Assembly (NCBI GenBank): GCA_965232965.1
Contig: CBDDRB010000033.1
Coordinates: 186,001-250,000 of the forward strand
DNA from: Palsa-1315 sp965232965
Lineage (GTDB): Bacteria; Nitrospirota; Nitrospiria; Nitrospirales; Nitrospiraceae
Length of the DNA: 64,000 bases
Direction of reading: 5' to 3'
The number at the start of each line of letters is the position of its first letter. The stretch's first letter is position 1. The notes below the pieces were generated by a model that was given only the letters and a program-made list of their open reading frames with translations, ran no database searches and was not told the origin of the DNA. Below are positions 42,471 to 51,683 of this stretch, one piece after another. The translations under genes were made by a program, and so were the position numbers.

Positions 42471-45005
42471 CTATGTAGTCCGCCCCGATTGACCGCTCCG
42501 ACGGTGTTCCTCTTGAATCATGATCTTGATGACCTCAGTAATACTCAGATCCTCGCCATGTTCTTTTCGAACCTGTGCAATCATATGGAGTTCATCGGGA
42601 TCGGTCGTGTAGAGCAACTGGGTCTGTCGTGGGACCACCAGGCGGACAACACCTCGACCAAAGGGCGTGATGGCAAAGATCTCCGAATATCCCCTTCCCC
42701 GGTCCACGCTCTCCAAAAGGGAATACTCGAAATCGTTCAGCTTGATCTTTCCAGTACGCCGCATGCTTTCGATACTCTCGGGATGTTGCTTCAGTAGGAG
42801 CTTGAAATCGGAATTCCCCAACAGAGCCATCCCGACTTCCTTCATCTTCACGTCATAGTCATCAATGTTCTGGGTAATGGTTCCGATTGATCCCCCATAT
42901 TTTCTGACCCGGCGCACAGCCTTTTCGAAAAACGGACCACAGTTTCCCCCATCCGAGAGGAGATCCCACGCTTCATCCATGACCAAGAACTTACGGCGGC
43001 CTTTATTCGCCTTTTCAAACATGGCGCTTTGAATGCTCATCTGGACCGAGAGCAGGAGGACAGAGCCTAGGGCTTTCTGGTCTCCCAGACCGTCCATCTC
43101 CATCACCACCAAATCATTTTCAAAATTGATATTGTTCACCCGATTGAACAGATGCTCGTACATCCCGCCCTTGGAAAACTTCTGAAGAACTAACGCCATA
43201 TCCTGTGCGCGATCATCCTTCGATTCTCGAAGACGCACCATCACATGGGTTGGCGTTCCTCTATTGCCTTCGTCCTGAAGGACTAACTGAATGGCTTCCT
43301 CGAGGAGGGCCATCTGTACATCGTTCAGTTTCTGCGACGGACTCACCATCTGGGCATGGATCGCAACCAACGACCAGAATTCATCTGCACGATCCTTTGC
43401 TCGCTCCATCTCATCGGCATAATCATCGTCATAGGCGCTAGAGCCATCACCCCAATGCACGAGCTTGGAGAATGGGTTGAAACACAGCTTCGCCCCTTGC
43501 TTCGCATATTGGATATACTGGCCCTTGCGAAGTTCACATAGTTTGACGTAGCTATACCCGGCATCGATAATCCATCCACGCCCACCCACCTGCAGATAGT
43601 TCTCGATCAAGTCATTCATCCAGAACGACTTTCCAGCACCGGACGTGGCAATCGCCGAAAAATTATAATTACCTTGCTGATTCGCAAAGAGATCGAGCGA
43701 GACAACCTGTCCAGAGCGGGACGTGTATAAGAGGACCGGGGAGCCGCCCCCCTTCCAATCCCCCACCAATGGCGCACAATGCGCGGGAACAGCGGTGTGC
43801 ACCGTCTTTAGTCGGCGCAACCCATCCCGCAAAAGCTTGGCGTCAGAAGGCAACGCCATCGGCAGGCCGCAGAGGAAAATCTTCAAGCCAATGAAGAAAT
43901 CGTCCTGAAGATTGATATCCATCGCGCGATAGATGGACTTCATGGAGTCCGCTTGTTGTTGCGCCTGCCGAGGAGAATCGGCATAGATCGCCACTTGGAA
44001 AAACTGGCCAATAAACTGACGACTATTCTCGATCTCTACCGCCATCGCATTGGAATGTTCGAGCTTTGAGCGAAACACGGGAATGAGGTTCAGAAACAAC
44101 CCTTTAGCTTGATTGGATATCACCAGGTGTTTCTTGTTGAATCGTGCCTTCTCTGAAACTTGATCCAACTTCAGTACGTTTAATGTGATGAAGAATGGGC
44201 AAATGAGCTGATCGGTCAGCTTCATCAAGCTGCCGATGAACTCCCGATTACGCCCTCCGTGCCAATGAAGGGGCCACGATTGGATGGTCATGGTCTTGAC
44301 GAATTTATTGTCAAGTTCCAGCATTTTGGTTTTGACATTCATCACCGTATCCAACCGCACGGCTTGATCACGAAGGAGCATCTCATCTGAATAGCCAGGG
44401 GGACGATCGTTCCACGAATGACCGGGATTCAATAAGACATGAAGTAGCCAGAGAAACTGGAGCGGAGGTACACGCTGAGGCAACAGTCCCATCGTTCGAA
44501 GCTGTTCTTCAATCCCATCTAAGGCCTGATAGACCGATTCTTCGTCCCACCCATCAGGATTGATATCCTTTACCGGCATCGTAATGGAGACATAGAGCGT
44601 GATGTCACGAGGCTTTAGGGGAGGATTTGGAATCAGAGATGTATCTCTCGCGTGCAGATAAAACTCCTTCTTGGCACGGGCAGCAGCATGATGCTCGGGG
44701 CTCTGAGTCCCCCGTTCGGCAAGCACCACATGCTGATCCAAGCACGGTTCGATAATAGGGGACGCATGGAGCATGAATTGAAAGGTGGTTCCGATAGGAA
44801 GATCCGACTCAAACAAGTTGGTCAGCTTTTGAATCCGCCCTTCATCAAGCCCTAAGATCGGTCGGCTGGCCCATAGGATTCCGATGCGGCCATCATCCAT
44901 TCGATAGACACGATTCTTCTCGTCATAAGCCTCATAGGGAAGCCATTCACTCAACGAGGTCCGCTCAACTGTCTGTTTCACGCGAGTTTCTAGTATGGTC
45001 GACAT
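42471..45005 (-). CDS. traC: TraC/VirB4-family secretion ATPase
   Basis: The product is 844 residues. Walker A is AIATSGAGKSFWMNDLIE and Walker B is KFLVMDEAWDLLSDGG, followed by the conserved VRKYGGSIGTITQNIDDYD. The N-terminal TraC domain begins LSEWLPYEAYDEKNRVYRMD. It powers pilus assembly at the inner membrane. A gap of 24 bases separates it from the S26 gene. Confidence 0.95.
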   Translation of the reverse strand: MSTILETRVKQTVERTSLSEWLPYEAYDEKNRVYRMDDGRIGILWASRPILGLDEGRIQKLTNLFESDLPIGTTFQFMLHASPIIEPCLDQHVVLAERGTQSPEHHAAARAKKEFYLHARDTSLIPNPPLKPRDITLYVSITMPVKDINPDGWDEESVYQALDGIEEQLRTMGLLPQRVPPLQFLWLLHVLLNPGHSWNDRPPGYSDEMLLRDQAVRLDTVMNVKTKMLELDNKFVKTMTIQSWPLHWHGGRNREFIGSLMKLTDQLICPFFITLNVLKLDQVSEKARFNKKHLVISNQAKGLFLNLIPVFRSKLEHSNAMAVEIENSRQFIGQFFQVAIYADSPRQAQQQADSMKSIYRAMDINLQDDFFIGLKIFLCGLPMALPSDAKLLRDGLRRLKTVHTAVPAHCAPLVGDWKGGGSPVLLYTSRSGQVVSLDLFANQQGNYNFSAIATSGAGKSFWMNDLIENYLQVGGRGWIIDAGYSYVKLCELRKGQYIQYAKQGAKLCFNPFSKLVHWGDGSSAYDDDYADEMERAKDRADEFWSLVAIHAQMVSPSQKLNDVQMALLEEAIQLVLQDEGNRGTPTHVMVRLRESKDDRAQDMALVLQKFSKGGMYEHLFNRVNNINFENDLVVMEMDGLGDQKALGSVLLLSVQMSIQSAMFEKANKGRRKFLVMDEAWDLLSDGGNCGPFFEKAVRRVRKYGGSIGTITQNIDDYDVKMKEVGMALLGNSDFKLLLKQHPESIESMRRTGKIKLNDFEYSLLESVDRGRGYSEIFAITPFGRGVVRLVVPRQTQLLYTTDPDELHMIAQVRKEHGEDLSITEVIKIMIQEEHRRSGQSGRTT

Positions 45006-45069
45006 GTCTTACCTTTCTTGTTCTTAGCCCATAACAATGGAGGCCCCCCCACGACTTCCCACGATCAAC

Positions 45070-45831
45070 TTATGGCATTGTCGGTAATCCCAGGGGTCCA
45101 TCCTCCAGCATGTACGGAGACGCCCCACCAGGAACCGGCATTTGCGGCAAACCCTGTGGCAGAGGAGACATCGTAGGCGGACGTTCTGCTCCACCCGTTG
45201 GACCTCCTACTGGCTCTTGAGATTGAACTGTCGACAACGCTGAAGCCGCAGCCGGACCACCCGCCCGATTGCGAGTACTCGGCGGCTCCACCATTCGGGA
45301 GTTCCGAGGGATAAACTCGCGAGATCGACCATAGGATGACGCGGCTGCTCCCTTGCCTCCAAATTGATGTCCATAAACAAATCGGGGACCTTCTACCACT
45401 TGATAGACAATCGTCGCTTCGTGGAGACGACCCTTCGCATCCTGCCATGGCGCGATCCACACCTGGAGAGTCTTCGCAGGGGTCACGATCGGCTTGCCGA
45501 GAAAGGATTCCGCTCGACCAGCAAAGGCGCCATTCACCGGCAACGGGAGATCCTGCGCAGCTTTCGAATCCGCGTGATCAGATGAGGAATTGCCTCCATG
45601 TTTCTCAGTCACCATTGCCGGTTTATCAAACCGATTCGCATACGCCATGGAAACCGATTCGCAAATCGCCTGATCCGGGTAGCCTTTGCACGAGAAATCT
45701 GATTGGTAGCCCCCTCCGCATGCAGTCAATGTTCCCAGCATGAGAAGGGCGAGCCCCTTCACAACCGGAAAGAAGAACTGGTGCATGGACTCATAGCCCA
45801 GAAGATCGACATGTATGCGAGAGGACATCAT
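45070..45831 (-). CDS. traV: TraV-like lipoprotein
   Basis: The product is 253 residues with AAAGGAG before the ATG. The lipobox is LMLGTLTACGGG. The TraV cysteine motif follows, FSCKGYPDQAICESVSMAY, then KTLQVWIAPWQDAKGRLHEA. The last 80 residues are Pro/Gly-rich. TraV anchors the core complex in the outer membrane with TraK and TraB. It lies between traC and the DsbC-like gene. Confidence 0.9.
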   Translation of the reverse strand: MMSSRIHVDLLGYESMHQFFFPVVKGLALLMLGTLTACGGGYQSDFSCKGYPDQAICESVSMAYANRFDKPAMVTEKHGGNSSSDHADSKAAQDLPLPVNGAFAGRAESFLGKPIVTPAKTLQVWIAPWQDAKGRLHEATIVYQVVEGPRFVYGHQFGGKGAAASSYGRSREFIPRNSRMVEPPSTRNRAGGPAAASALSTVQSQEPVGGPTGGAERPPTMSPLPQGLPQMPVPGGASPYMLEDGPLGLPTMP

Positions 45832-45868
45832 GGGACGTTACTCCTTTGAGGACAAACACGGCCTCAGA

Positions 45869-46654
45869 TCACGGTTTGGACGCATCGAGTTGAAGCATCG
45901 ATAACAATTGCTCTGCTGAGACAAATCCTTCCAGACGTTGACCGCTCGGCAGGAACACGGTAGGTGTCTTGTGCAATTTGAGGCGCCGGCCAAACTTCAG
46001 AATGTCATCAACCGGATGCTGACAAAGCTGTGCTGGATTCTCGATAGGCTGAGCAGCCAAGGCCTTATCCAGCGAGGCAGCACGGTCAGAAGAACACCAG
46101 ACCGCCACTGATTTCCGATAGGCATCAGGGTGAATCGTGGTCAAGGGATGCAGCAGAACGGCGACAGGAACCCCTGAGGAAACCAGCTTCTTGATTTCCG
46201 GATGCAGCTTCTGACAAACCGGGCAGTCCAGATCATCGACAACTAAAAGAGGTTTTGTAATCTTCGGGGACTCAGGCTGGAGGAGGATCGTCTTGCTCAG
46301 ATCCAGTGAATCAAGGACTCTGCGCTCCCGCTCCCTCAGATATTCCTGAGTCACGTTGCGACCAAGTTGAATGTCAAACATCCCGCCTGCTAACACATAC
46401 CGACCACTTTCATGGACGTACCACAGCCCTTCCGGACTATCCGACTCAGTCTCAACGAGATACCAACTCGGGATTTCAGTCTTCGCCACGCGACGCAGTT
46501 TCATTCCCGGAAACTTCTGTTCCATTGTGGATTGGAGCATTTGCGGTACATCACTCCGTTCACTCCCTTGGGAAACTTGACCGAATGCGATGACCTCACA
46601 GACCACCATCACCGCGACTGTCAATCCAACACCCACTCTTTTTGTTGTCGACAT
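45869..46654 (-). CDS. dsbC: DsbC-like disulfide isomerase of the tra operon
   Basis: The product is 261 residues. The start at 46654 follows GAAGGGGG. The signal peptide is VGLTVAVMVVCEVIAFGQ. The N-terminal dimerisation region includes SWYLVETESDSPEGLWYVHE. The thioredoxin domain has LLVVDDLDCPVCQKLHPEIK (active-site CPVC) and KLHKTPTVFLPSGQRLEGFV (cis-Pro). It would fold the Cys-rich TraN, TraU, TraH and TraV. Confidence 0.9.
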   Translation of the reverse strand: MSTTKRVGVGLTVAVMVVCEVIAFGQVSQGSERSDVPQMLQSTMEQKFPGMKLRRVAKTEIPSWYLVETESDSPEGLWYVHESGRYVLAGGMFDIQLGRNVTQEYLRERERRVLDSLDLSKTILLQPESPKITKPLLVVDDLDCPVCQKLHPEIKKLVSSGVPVAVLLHPLTTIHPDAYRKSVAVWCSSDRAASLDKALAAQPIENPAQLCQHPVDDILKFGRRLKLHKTPTVFLPSGQRLEGFVSAEQLLSMLQLDASKP

Positions 46655-46696
46655 ATGAACCCCCTTCAATAATGACTGCCCGATGAACTCACGCCG

Positions 46697-47995
46697 TTAC
46701 AGGAAGTAATCCACCAGTTCGCGACCAGTCCCGACAATGAAGTCCACCTCACGTTGGGCATCGATCTCGATCACCGGAAAGACCGAGGCAGCCATCATGC
46801 TGTAATGTCGGGCGAGAAACCGAGCCGCTTGTCCCATGCCGCCCGCTGCCCCGGCCATGGCAAGCGGACCGGCTGAAGGAAGATTAAATGCCTGGTTGGG
46901 GCTTTGAGCGATGACGAACCCTTGCTGATACGGCATAAATGCCTGTGAAATCCCTGAAACGAAACCAGCCAGTAGCGTCCGACCCAGTAATGCACCCTCT
47001 TTCATCACGACTCGGCCGCGCAAGCCGAGCTTGCCGTCTTCACCGTTGACGAATCCTTTCAGATCAAGGTCGACGGCTTCGCCATTCTGCTTGACACACG
47101 AGATCGCAGTACCTCGTATTTGCACACGCTCACTCGAGAGTTCCCCCACCCCTTCACCAAGGATGAAACACTCACGAGCATCGACCATGACTTCATTCGG
47201 GAGCTTCATGAGATCCCGAACGACCATCAACACGGGATAGGGACTGTTTTGTGAGGCTCCACCAGCACCGGCCCCACTCGCAGTTTTCGCGGGGGCATCC
47301 ATCCCGGACAACAATTTGACCGGGATAATCGCGCCGGTGTTCAACCACAGTTTCTTCTCAGAGGCTTTCTTCACCGTCGCAGGATCAGTCTTAAAGAGCA
47401 CACGGATCCCATCTTGTGGAAGGTCAACGGCCCCACCGGCCTGAACACCCGTTGCGCCCGGACGCCCTACTGCAAGTGCACCAGGTACACCACCCTTCGG
47501 AAGAGGAAAGGCCGCTGGCTGTGCAGACGCCCCACCAGGGGCCAATGGAGGCGGCAGCGGAGGCATGCCGGACGGCCGAGCGCCCTTACCATCGCCGGGC
47601 GCGAATGTCACTCCGCCGGAACGCTGGACACTCCCGATCTGCTTTGATAAATCAGAGATCTGTTTTCTGATCTCATCTTGATTTTTGTGGTCAAGATCCA
47701 GTGTTCGACGCAGCACATCATTCTCTACTTCCAACGCCTCAATCCGGGAACCGGCCTGTTTGAGGAAGATCTCCTTGTCAACCTTTTCAGTATCAATGGA
47801 GATCGTCTTTGGTGCCTTTGTCGCGACTACAGCACCGGGCGGAGTACGAAATTGACTCAGTACGATCGCCAGGGCAACAAATCCGATCACCACAGCCGCG
47901 GTCACTAAGGTTTTCGACGATGGGGTCGTCTTTTCCGCTTTGATGGGATCGCCCGGCTGTAACACTGGGCCAGACTGTCCGGATAAGGTCGTCAT
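46697..47995 (-). CDS. traB: TraB-like core-complex protein (VirB10 family)
   Basis: The product is 432 residues with GGGGGAG upstream. A single N-terminal membrane helix (LVTAAVVIGFVALAIVLSQF) is followed by a coiled coil (about 75-125), a Pro/Gly-rich linker and the TrbI/VirB10 beta-barrel domain: LNTGAIIPVKLLSGMDAPAK, EVMVDARECFILGEGVGELS and a closing VFPVIEIDAQREVDFIVGTG. It spans the envelope and links both membranes. Confidence 0.93.
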   Translation of the reverse strand: MTTLSGQSGPVLQPGDPIKAEKTTPSSKTLVTAAVVIGFVALAIVLSQFRTPPGAVVATKAPKTISIDTEKVDKEIFLKQAGSRIEALEVENDVLRRTLDLDHKNQDEIRKQISDLSKQIGSVQRSGGVTFAPGDGKGARPSGMPPLPPPLAPGGASAQPAAFPLPKGGVPGALAVGRPGATGVQAGGAVDLPQDGIRVLFKTDPATVKKASEKKLWLNTGAIIPVKLLSGMDAPAKTASGAGAGGASQNSPYPVLMVVRDLMKLPNEVMVDARECFILGEGVGELSSERVQIRGTAISCVKQNGEAVDLDLKGFVNGEDGKLGLRGRVVMKEGALLGRTLLAGFVSGISQAFMPYQQGFVIAQSPNQAFNLPSAGPLAMAGAAGGMGQAARFLARHYSMMAASVFPVIEIDAQREVDFIVGTGRELVDYFL

Positions 47996-48022
47996 TGTGC
48001 AAATCTCCCCCCTACTCCCAAA

Positions 48023-48835
48023 CTAGTTCTTGGAATCTGGATCGATCTTCGGTGCCGCTTTTTCTCGAATAGGAGGCGTATCATCGGCAATCAGAATCTC
48101 AACACGCTCACCCGGTTCGACAACCTGACGATCAAGCGCAATGGCTTTTTGACGACCGGTGTAGAATTCAGGCTGACGAATCGTGTACTTGGTCTGCGCG
48201 ATGTTCTCGAGCACATAGACGGTGACACGGTACTTCGGCCCTCTGTACTCGACCGCATTCAACACTTTGAGTTCGAGCCACTTGGGATAAAATTCTTGAG
48301 GGATCGTGGAGGCAAAGTAACCTTTTGGAATCGAACCCTTCGCCACAAGGTTAATGACTTCGAGTAACCCATCTTGGTAGTCAGCTGCATGTCGGATCGG
48401 ATCCGCGTCACGATCCATAGCGGCACCGCGAAAGTCATCGATATTGATCATCTGCGCGCTCAGCGCAGGCCGAACGGTGATTTCAAACACGTAAGTAAGG
48501 GAACCTGCCGTGATGATTAAATCGGCAGGCCCGGTTCGCGCACGGACGATCACATTCCGACCATCTTTGTCAGCCTGGAGGTCCGTCTTTGAGGTCACAG
48601 CGCTCGTGACCTGGCTGGGAAACACAAGCACGTTCAGATCACGACTGGAGAGGACGATCTGCCGCGGACTGTCATCCGTTATGACCAGCCTCTGACTCGC
48701 CAGACTTTCCATCGGCGTTGTTAGTGCGATCCAGATGGATACCACGCACAGCAACAACCCACGGCTTCCAGTCTTGAAAACGCAGCGTGATGTGATATTC
48801 ACGTTCTTCCTCTTGGGTTTCAGTTTTGCCAACAA
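48023..48835 (-). CDS. traK: TraK-like secretin-type core protein
   Basis: The product is up to 270 residues. The start is uncertain: a TTG at 48835 includes a signal peptide (RGLLLCVVSIWIALTTPM), whereas the first ATG (48712) would remove it, so the longer form is preferred. It then overlaps traE by 164 bases in another frame. The body has TraK features: ITDDSPRQIVLSSRDLNVLV, VFEITVRPALSAQMINIDD and the C-terminal QVVEPGERVEILIADD. TraK joins TraV and TraB in the outer-membrane ring. Confidence 0.85.
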   Translation of the reverse strand: MLAKLKPKRKNVNITSRCVFKTGSRGLLLCVVSIWIALTTPMESLASQRLVITDDSPRQIVLSSRDLNVLVFPSQVTSAVTSKTDLQADKDGRNVIVRARTGPADLIITAGSLTYVFEITVRPALSAQMINIDDFRGAAMDRDADPIRHAADYQDGLLEVINLVAKGSIPKGYFASTIPQEFYPKWLELKVLNAVEYRGPKYRVTVYVLENIAQTKYTIRQPEFYTGRQKAIALDRQVVEPGERVEILIADDTPPIREKAAPKIDPDSKN

Positions 48836-49268
48836 ACCGGCGCTCCATTCCCTGAATGATGATTTCGTCTCCGCTCACCCGAGTCGCTGTTGGAAAAAAC
48901 ACTCGGTTCAAGTTATGTTTCTTCACATACACCGCTTCAGCTCCGAGCGACTCTCCCATGACCCCATACAAATCTGGGGGGACATAACTCATGAACAATT
49001 TATGGGTGTATTCGACTGACGCGGGAGTGACATTGGCAATCCATGGCAATAGCGAGAGCGCGATGGCCTTCCGATACTGTTCATCCCCATCCATGGCACT
49101 CGCCGAGTACGCCTGCTGAATCTGCATCGGCACGATGTGAAGCACTTCATGGCTTCGAAAGATGCCGTTGGTTACCAACGCACCAGACAATAGAAGGATG
49201 ATCAACGCCATAAACACGATGAGCATCTGCCTGGTATGCAACAATGATTTCCACAGTTCGATTTTCAT
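48672..49268 (-). CDS. traE: TraE-like inner-membrane protein
   Basis: The product is 198 residues, with TAGGAGA before the ATG at 49268. One N-terminal membrane helix (MLIVFMALIILLLSGALVTN) is followed by a VirB8-like periplasmic domain, with LLPWIANVTPASVEYTHKLF and QDWKPWVVAVRGIHLDR typical of TraE. Its end overlaps traK by 164 bases if the long traK start is right. Confidence 0.9.
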   Translation of the reverse strand: MKIELWKSLLHTRQMLIVFMALIILLLSGALVTNGIFRSHEVLHIVPMQIQQAYSASAMDGDEQYRKAIALSLLPWIANVTPASVEYTHKLFMSYVPPDLYGVMGESLGAEAVYVKKHNLNRVFFPTATRVSGDEIIIQGMERRFVGKTETQEEEREYHITLRFQDWKPWVVAVRGIHLDRTNNADGKSGESEAGHNG

Positions 49269-49277
49269 CACAGTCTC

Positions 49278-49556
49278 CTACTCAACGAACTCCCGAATCG
49301 CCCCTGAAGGCACGCCCTTGATCGCAAAAGACGGAACGCCATACCAATAGACCAAATGAAAAATAAAGCCATCACTCTTGCCGTTCTTGAGCTTCGCAAG
49401 AATGAATGTGCTAATGACACCGACGATCAAGAGCGTGGTGAGCTGGCGTGTAATCAGACCGAGGAAAAAAGACAGAAAGAGAATCACCAGTTCATCCAAC
49501 TCCCACCAAAGAATTTGGGGAAGCGCATCCATGTATCTCGGGATAAAGGTACCCAC
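49278..49556 (-). CDS. traL: TraL-like inner-membrane protein
   Basis: The product is 92 residues from a GTG start behind AAGGAGGG. TraL signatures: IPRYMDALPQILWWELDELV and two hydrophobic segments (ILFLSFFLGLITRQLTTLLI). It is part of the inner-membrane base of the pilus machine, in the usual position next to traE. Confidence 0.9.
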   Translation of the reverse strand: MGTFIPRYMDALPQILWWELDELVILFLSFFLGLITRQLTTLLIVGVISTFILAKLKNGKSDGFIFHLVYWYGVPSFAIKGVPSGAIREFVE

Positions 49557-49570
49557 AGCAGTCCCTCCTT

Positions 49571-49604
49571 GGGAAGAAAGATGGGGCGGCCGGGCCGCCC
49601 CATC
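49571..49604 (-). terminator. Terminator or attenuator after the pilin genes
   Basis: GATGGGGCGGCC pairs with GGCCGCCCCATC around one central base (49580-49604). On the minus strand TTTCTTCC follows. It lies between the second pilin gene and traL, so it should reduce read-through into the rest of the operon and give more pilin than assembly protein. Confidence 0.7.
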
Positions 49605-49614
49605 TCAATACCGG

Positions 49615-49932
49615 CTATAGCAATCCCGTCACGATGGTCGGAATGATCGTCGGAACGTAGAAGAATCCGGCTCCCACGCCAAACCCGGCGAACATTTCGC
49701 CCCAGCGGCCGGCGATGGCCGACACCAGCCCATAGGTGGCCGCCACAAGGGCGAGCAACAAACCGAGCGAACCCTGCATATAATTGGTGATCAACGTCAC
49801 CAGCGGCGTGAATGTGGCATCCGCACCGGCATGAGCCGGGATCGCCAGCACCACGAAGCTGGCGAACATGACCATGCCGAGAACTATCGCCATCGACGCG
49901 AATTTCTGTACATGCTTGCTGATCGTTTTCAT
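49615..49932 (-). CDS. traA: TraA-like pilin, second copy
   Basis: The product is 105 residues. The start at 49932 follows GGGGAGG. A long leader peptide ends AIPAHAGADA, with likely cleavage after AHA. The mature part has two hydrophobic segments (GSLGLLLALVAATYGLVSAI and a GFGVGAGFFYVPTIIPTIV tail) as in F-type pilins. It is nearly identical to the gene just upstream; differences lie mainly in the leader and at GEMFAG versus GAMFGG. The S26 peptidase may cut the leader. Confidence 0.85.
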   Translation of the reverse strand: MKTISKHVQKFASMAIVLGMVMFASFVVLAIPAHAGADATFTPLVTLITNYMQGSLGLLLALVAATYGLVSAIAGRWGEMFAGFGVGAGFFYVPTIIPTIVTGLL

Positions 49933-50019
49933 GAACGTCCTCCCCAGACGCACGTATCGGTTTGAAGTGCAGTTATCATTGACCCAGCAATCCGGTGTCT
50001 CCACCGTAGCGAGAAACCA

Positions 50020-50036
50020 GGCGGCGCGCAGCCGCC
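50020..50036 (-). terminator. Hairpin between the two pilin genes
   Basis: GGCGGC and GCCGCC enclose five bases. On the minus strand TGGTTTCTC follows, a weak T-run. Like the one at 49580 it lies just after a pilin gene and may stabilise the pilin mRNA 3' end or cause partial termination. Confidence 0.5.
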
Positions 50037-50052
50037 CCATCTCCGCGAACCC

Positions 50053-50370
50053 TTACAGCAATCCTGTCACGATGGTCGGAAGGATCGTCGGAACGTAGAA
50101 GAATCCCGCTCCTACGCCGAACCCACCGAACATGGCGCCCCAGCGGCCGGCGATGGCCGACACCAGCCCATAGGTGGCCGCCGCAAGGGCGAGCAACAAA
50201 CCGAGCGACCCCTGCATGTAGTTGGTCACCAACGTCACCAGCGGCGTGAATGTGGCATCCGCACCGGCATGAGCCGGGATTGCCAGCACCACGAAGCTGG
50301 CGAACATGACCATGCCGAGAACCATTGCCACTGACCCAACTTTTTTTGCGTACTTGCTGATCGTTTTCAT
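50053..50370 (-). CDS. traA: TraA-like pilin, first copy
   Basis: The product is 105 residues, with TAAGGAGG before the ATG at 50370. Leader MKTISKYAKKVGSVAMVLGM ends AIPAHA. The mature part is two hydrophobic helices joined by a short basic loop (AIAGRWGAMFG). Together with its neighbour it forms a recent tandem duplication. It is the first of the pilus-assembly genes. Confidence 0.85.
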   Translation of the reverse strand: MKTISKYAKKVGSVAMVLGMVMFASFVVLAIPAHAGADATFTPLVTLVTNYMQGSLGLLLALAAATYGLVSAIAGRWGAMFGGFGVGAGFFYVPTILPTIVTGLL

Positions 50371-50467
50371 GGATGTCCTCCTTAGACGTACTTCTCCATT
50401 TGGTGTGGAGCGTTTCTGATTATGTTTGTCTTCACAGGCACCAAACCAAATGGGAAGCGCACGTCTG

Positions 50468-51340
50468 CTACTTAGCCATAGAAGGAGTCCCCCTTTTATG
50501 CTCAATAGATGACACGATATTCGTCGGCTTCACGGACGGAACAGACGTGATCAATGGCTGACAAGGCTTCCATATGACACCTGTCACTTCCACCCGCCGC
50601 GTTGTGGCGTCGGTCGATTTGTGACAGCAGCCAGCACGGCCACTGACCTCGACGCGCATTTGCTTCCCCACGACTTCGGATAAGGCACGTGAAACCCCTC
50701 GTGCTCGTTCCATCGCCAGCGCCTCATTCATCGTCACGGATCCGGTTGGATCAGTGAACCCTTCAAGATGGAAATACGAGACAGGGATTCCATGAAATCG
50801 GGCAAGTTTGGCGCGTTCAGACTCAGTCATCACGTTCGACCCCAGAGCAAACTGAATCACCTCACGCACAACCTCGCTGCCATTTTCACAAGTTCGCATC
50901 GATGGACCCTGTCCACCGCCCATAGGAGCCAGGGGTTCCTGGACAGGACCGGGGAGGACAGGAGCCACAATGGCGATACCCGCGGCAGGGATACTTTGTC
51001 CTGGCGGAACAAAACGAGGCAGCCCCTGAAGAACGCCCATCACGACCGTCTTAATTGGAGCCAATTCTTGTTTCTTCGCAGCCTCACCTCGTGGTTGTGG
51101 CTGAGGACTCAACACAGGGTGATCGACACAGGTACGCGGTTCCGTAATCAGCCACTGGGGCTGCTTTTCGACCGTGACCACCGTCGCCTTCGCTTCATAC
51201 TGTTGCCCGCACACATTGATCCGATCAGCCAAGTCACTCCTGGTGGGAGCGAGACAAGAAGTCAGAGAGAGTACCGCACACACTCCTGCAACCATCCCAA
51301 TACCCTGTCTAACGGAATAGCGGGAACTCATTGTCGACAT
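50468..51340 (-). CDS. OmpA-domain lipoprotein
   Basis: The product is 290 residues, starting at 51340 after GAGAGGG. A lipobox reads CAVLSLTSCLAP. A Pro/Gly-rich middle leads to an OmpA/MotB-like peptidoglycan-binding domain: VIQFALGSNVMTESERAKLA, YFHLEGFTDPTGSVTMNEAL and AMERARGVSRAL. It probably anchors the machinery to the cell wall from the outer membrane. The gene precedes the pilins. Confidence 0.8.
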   Translation of the reverse strand: MSTMSSRYSVRQGIGMVAGVCAVLSLTSCLAPTRSDLADRINVCGQQYEAKATVVTVEKQPQWLITEPRTCVDHPVLSPQPQPRGEAAKKQELAPIKTVVMGVLQGLPRFVPPGQSIPAAGIAIVAPVLPGPVQEPLAPMGGGQGPSMRTCENGSEVVREVIQFALGSNVMTESERAKLARFHGIPVSYFHLEGFTDPTGSVTMNEALAMERARGVSRALSEVVGKQMRVEVSGRAGCCHKSTDATTRRVEVTGVIWKPCQPLITSVPSVKPTNIVSSIEHKRGTPSMAK

Positions 51341-51683
51341 AGTCCCTCTCAGCACCCCCTGAGCCGATGATCGCTCTGATGATTCTGCCGAATAACAGCA
51401 GCGCTTATAGTCACACTGAAGTTATACGGATTGGGGCCTACGACAACGGGAACATAGAAGGCAGAAAACTAAAGAGCGCAGTGCATGACCGATGGAGCAG
51501 GGATGTGAGAAGGAGATGGCAACTCGCGAAACAGTCCGCTGTGACGATGAAAAGACTCAGGGTTTTTTACTGCAACATGAAAGGCCTTAGTGAGCCTATA
51601 GAGACAAACCGTTCCTTCGCCCTGGTAATCGCAGCGTATAACACCTCCCGTCGCAGCATCGGATACTGTATCAGACATGACGT
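51341..51683. other. Gap upstream of the OmpA-like gene
   Basis: About 340 bases without a supported gene. It is the likely place for a promoter of the tra operon, but no convincing -35/-10 pair or operator stands out. Confidence 0.35.
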
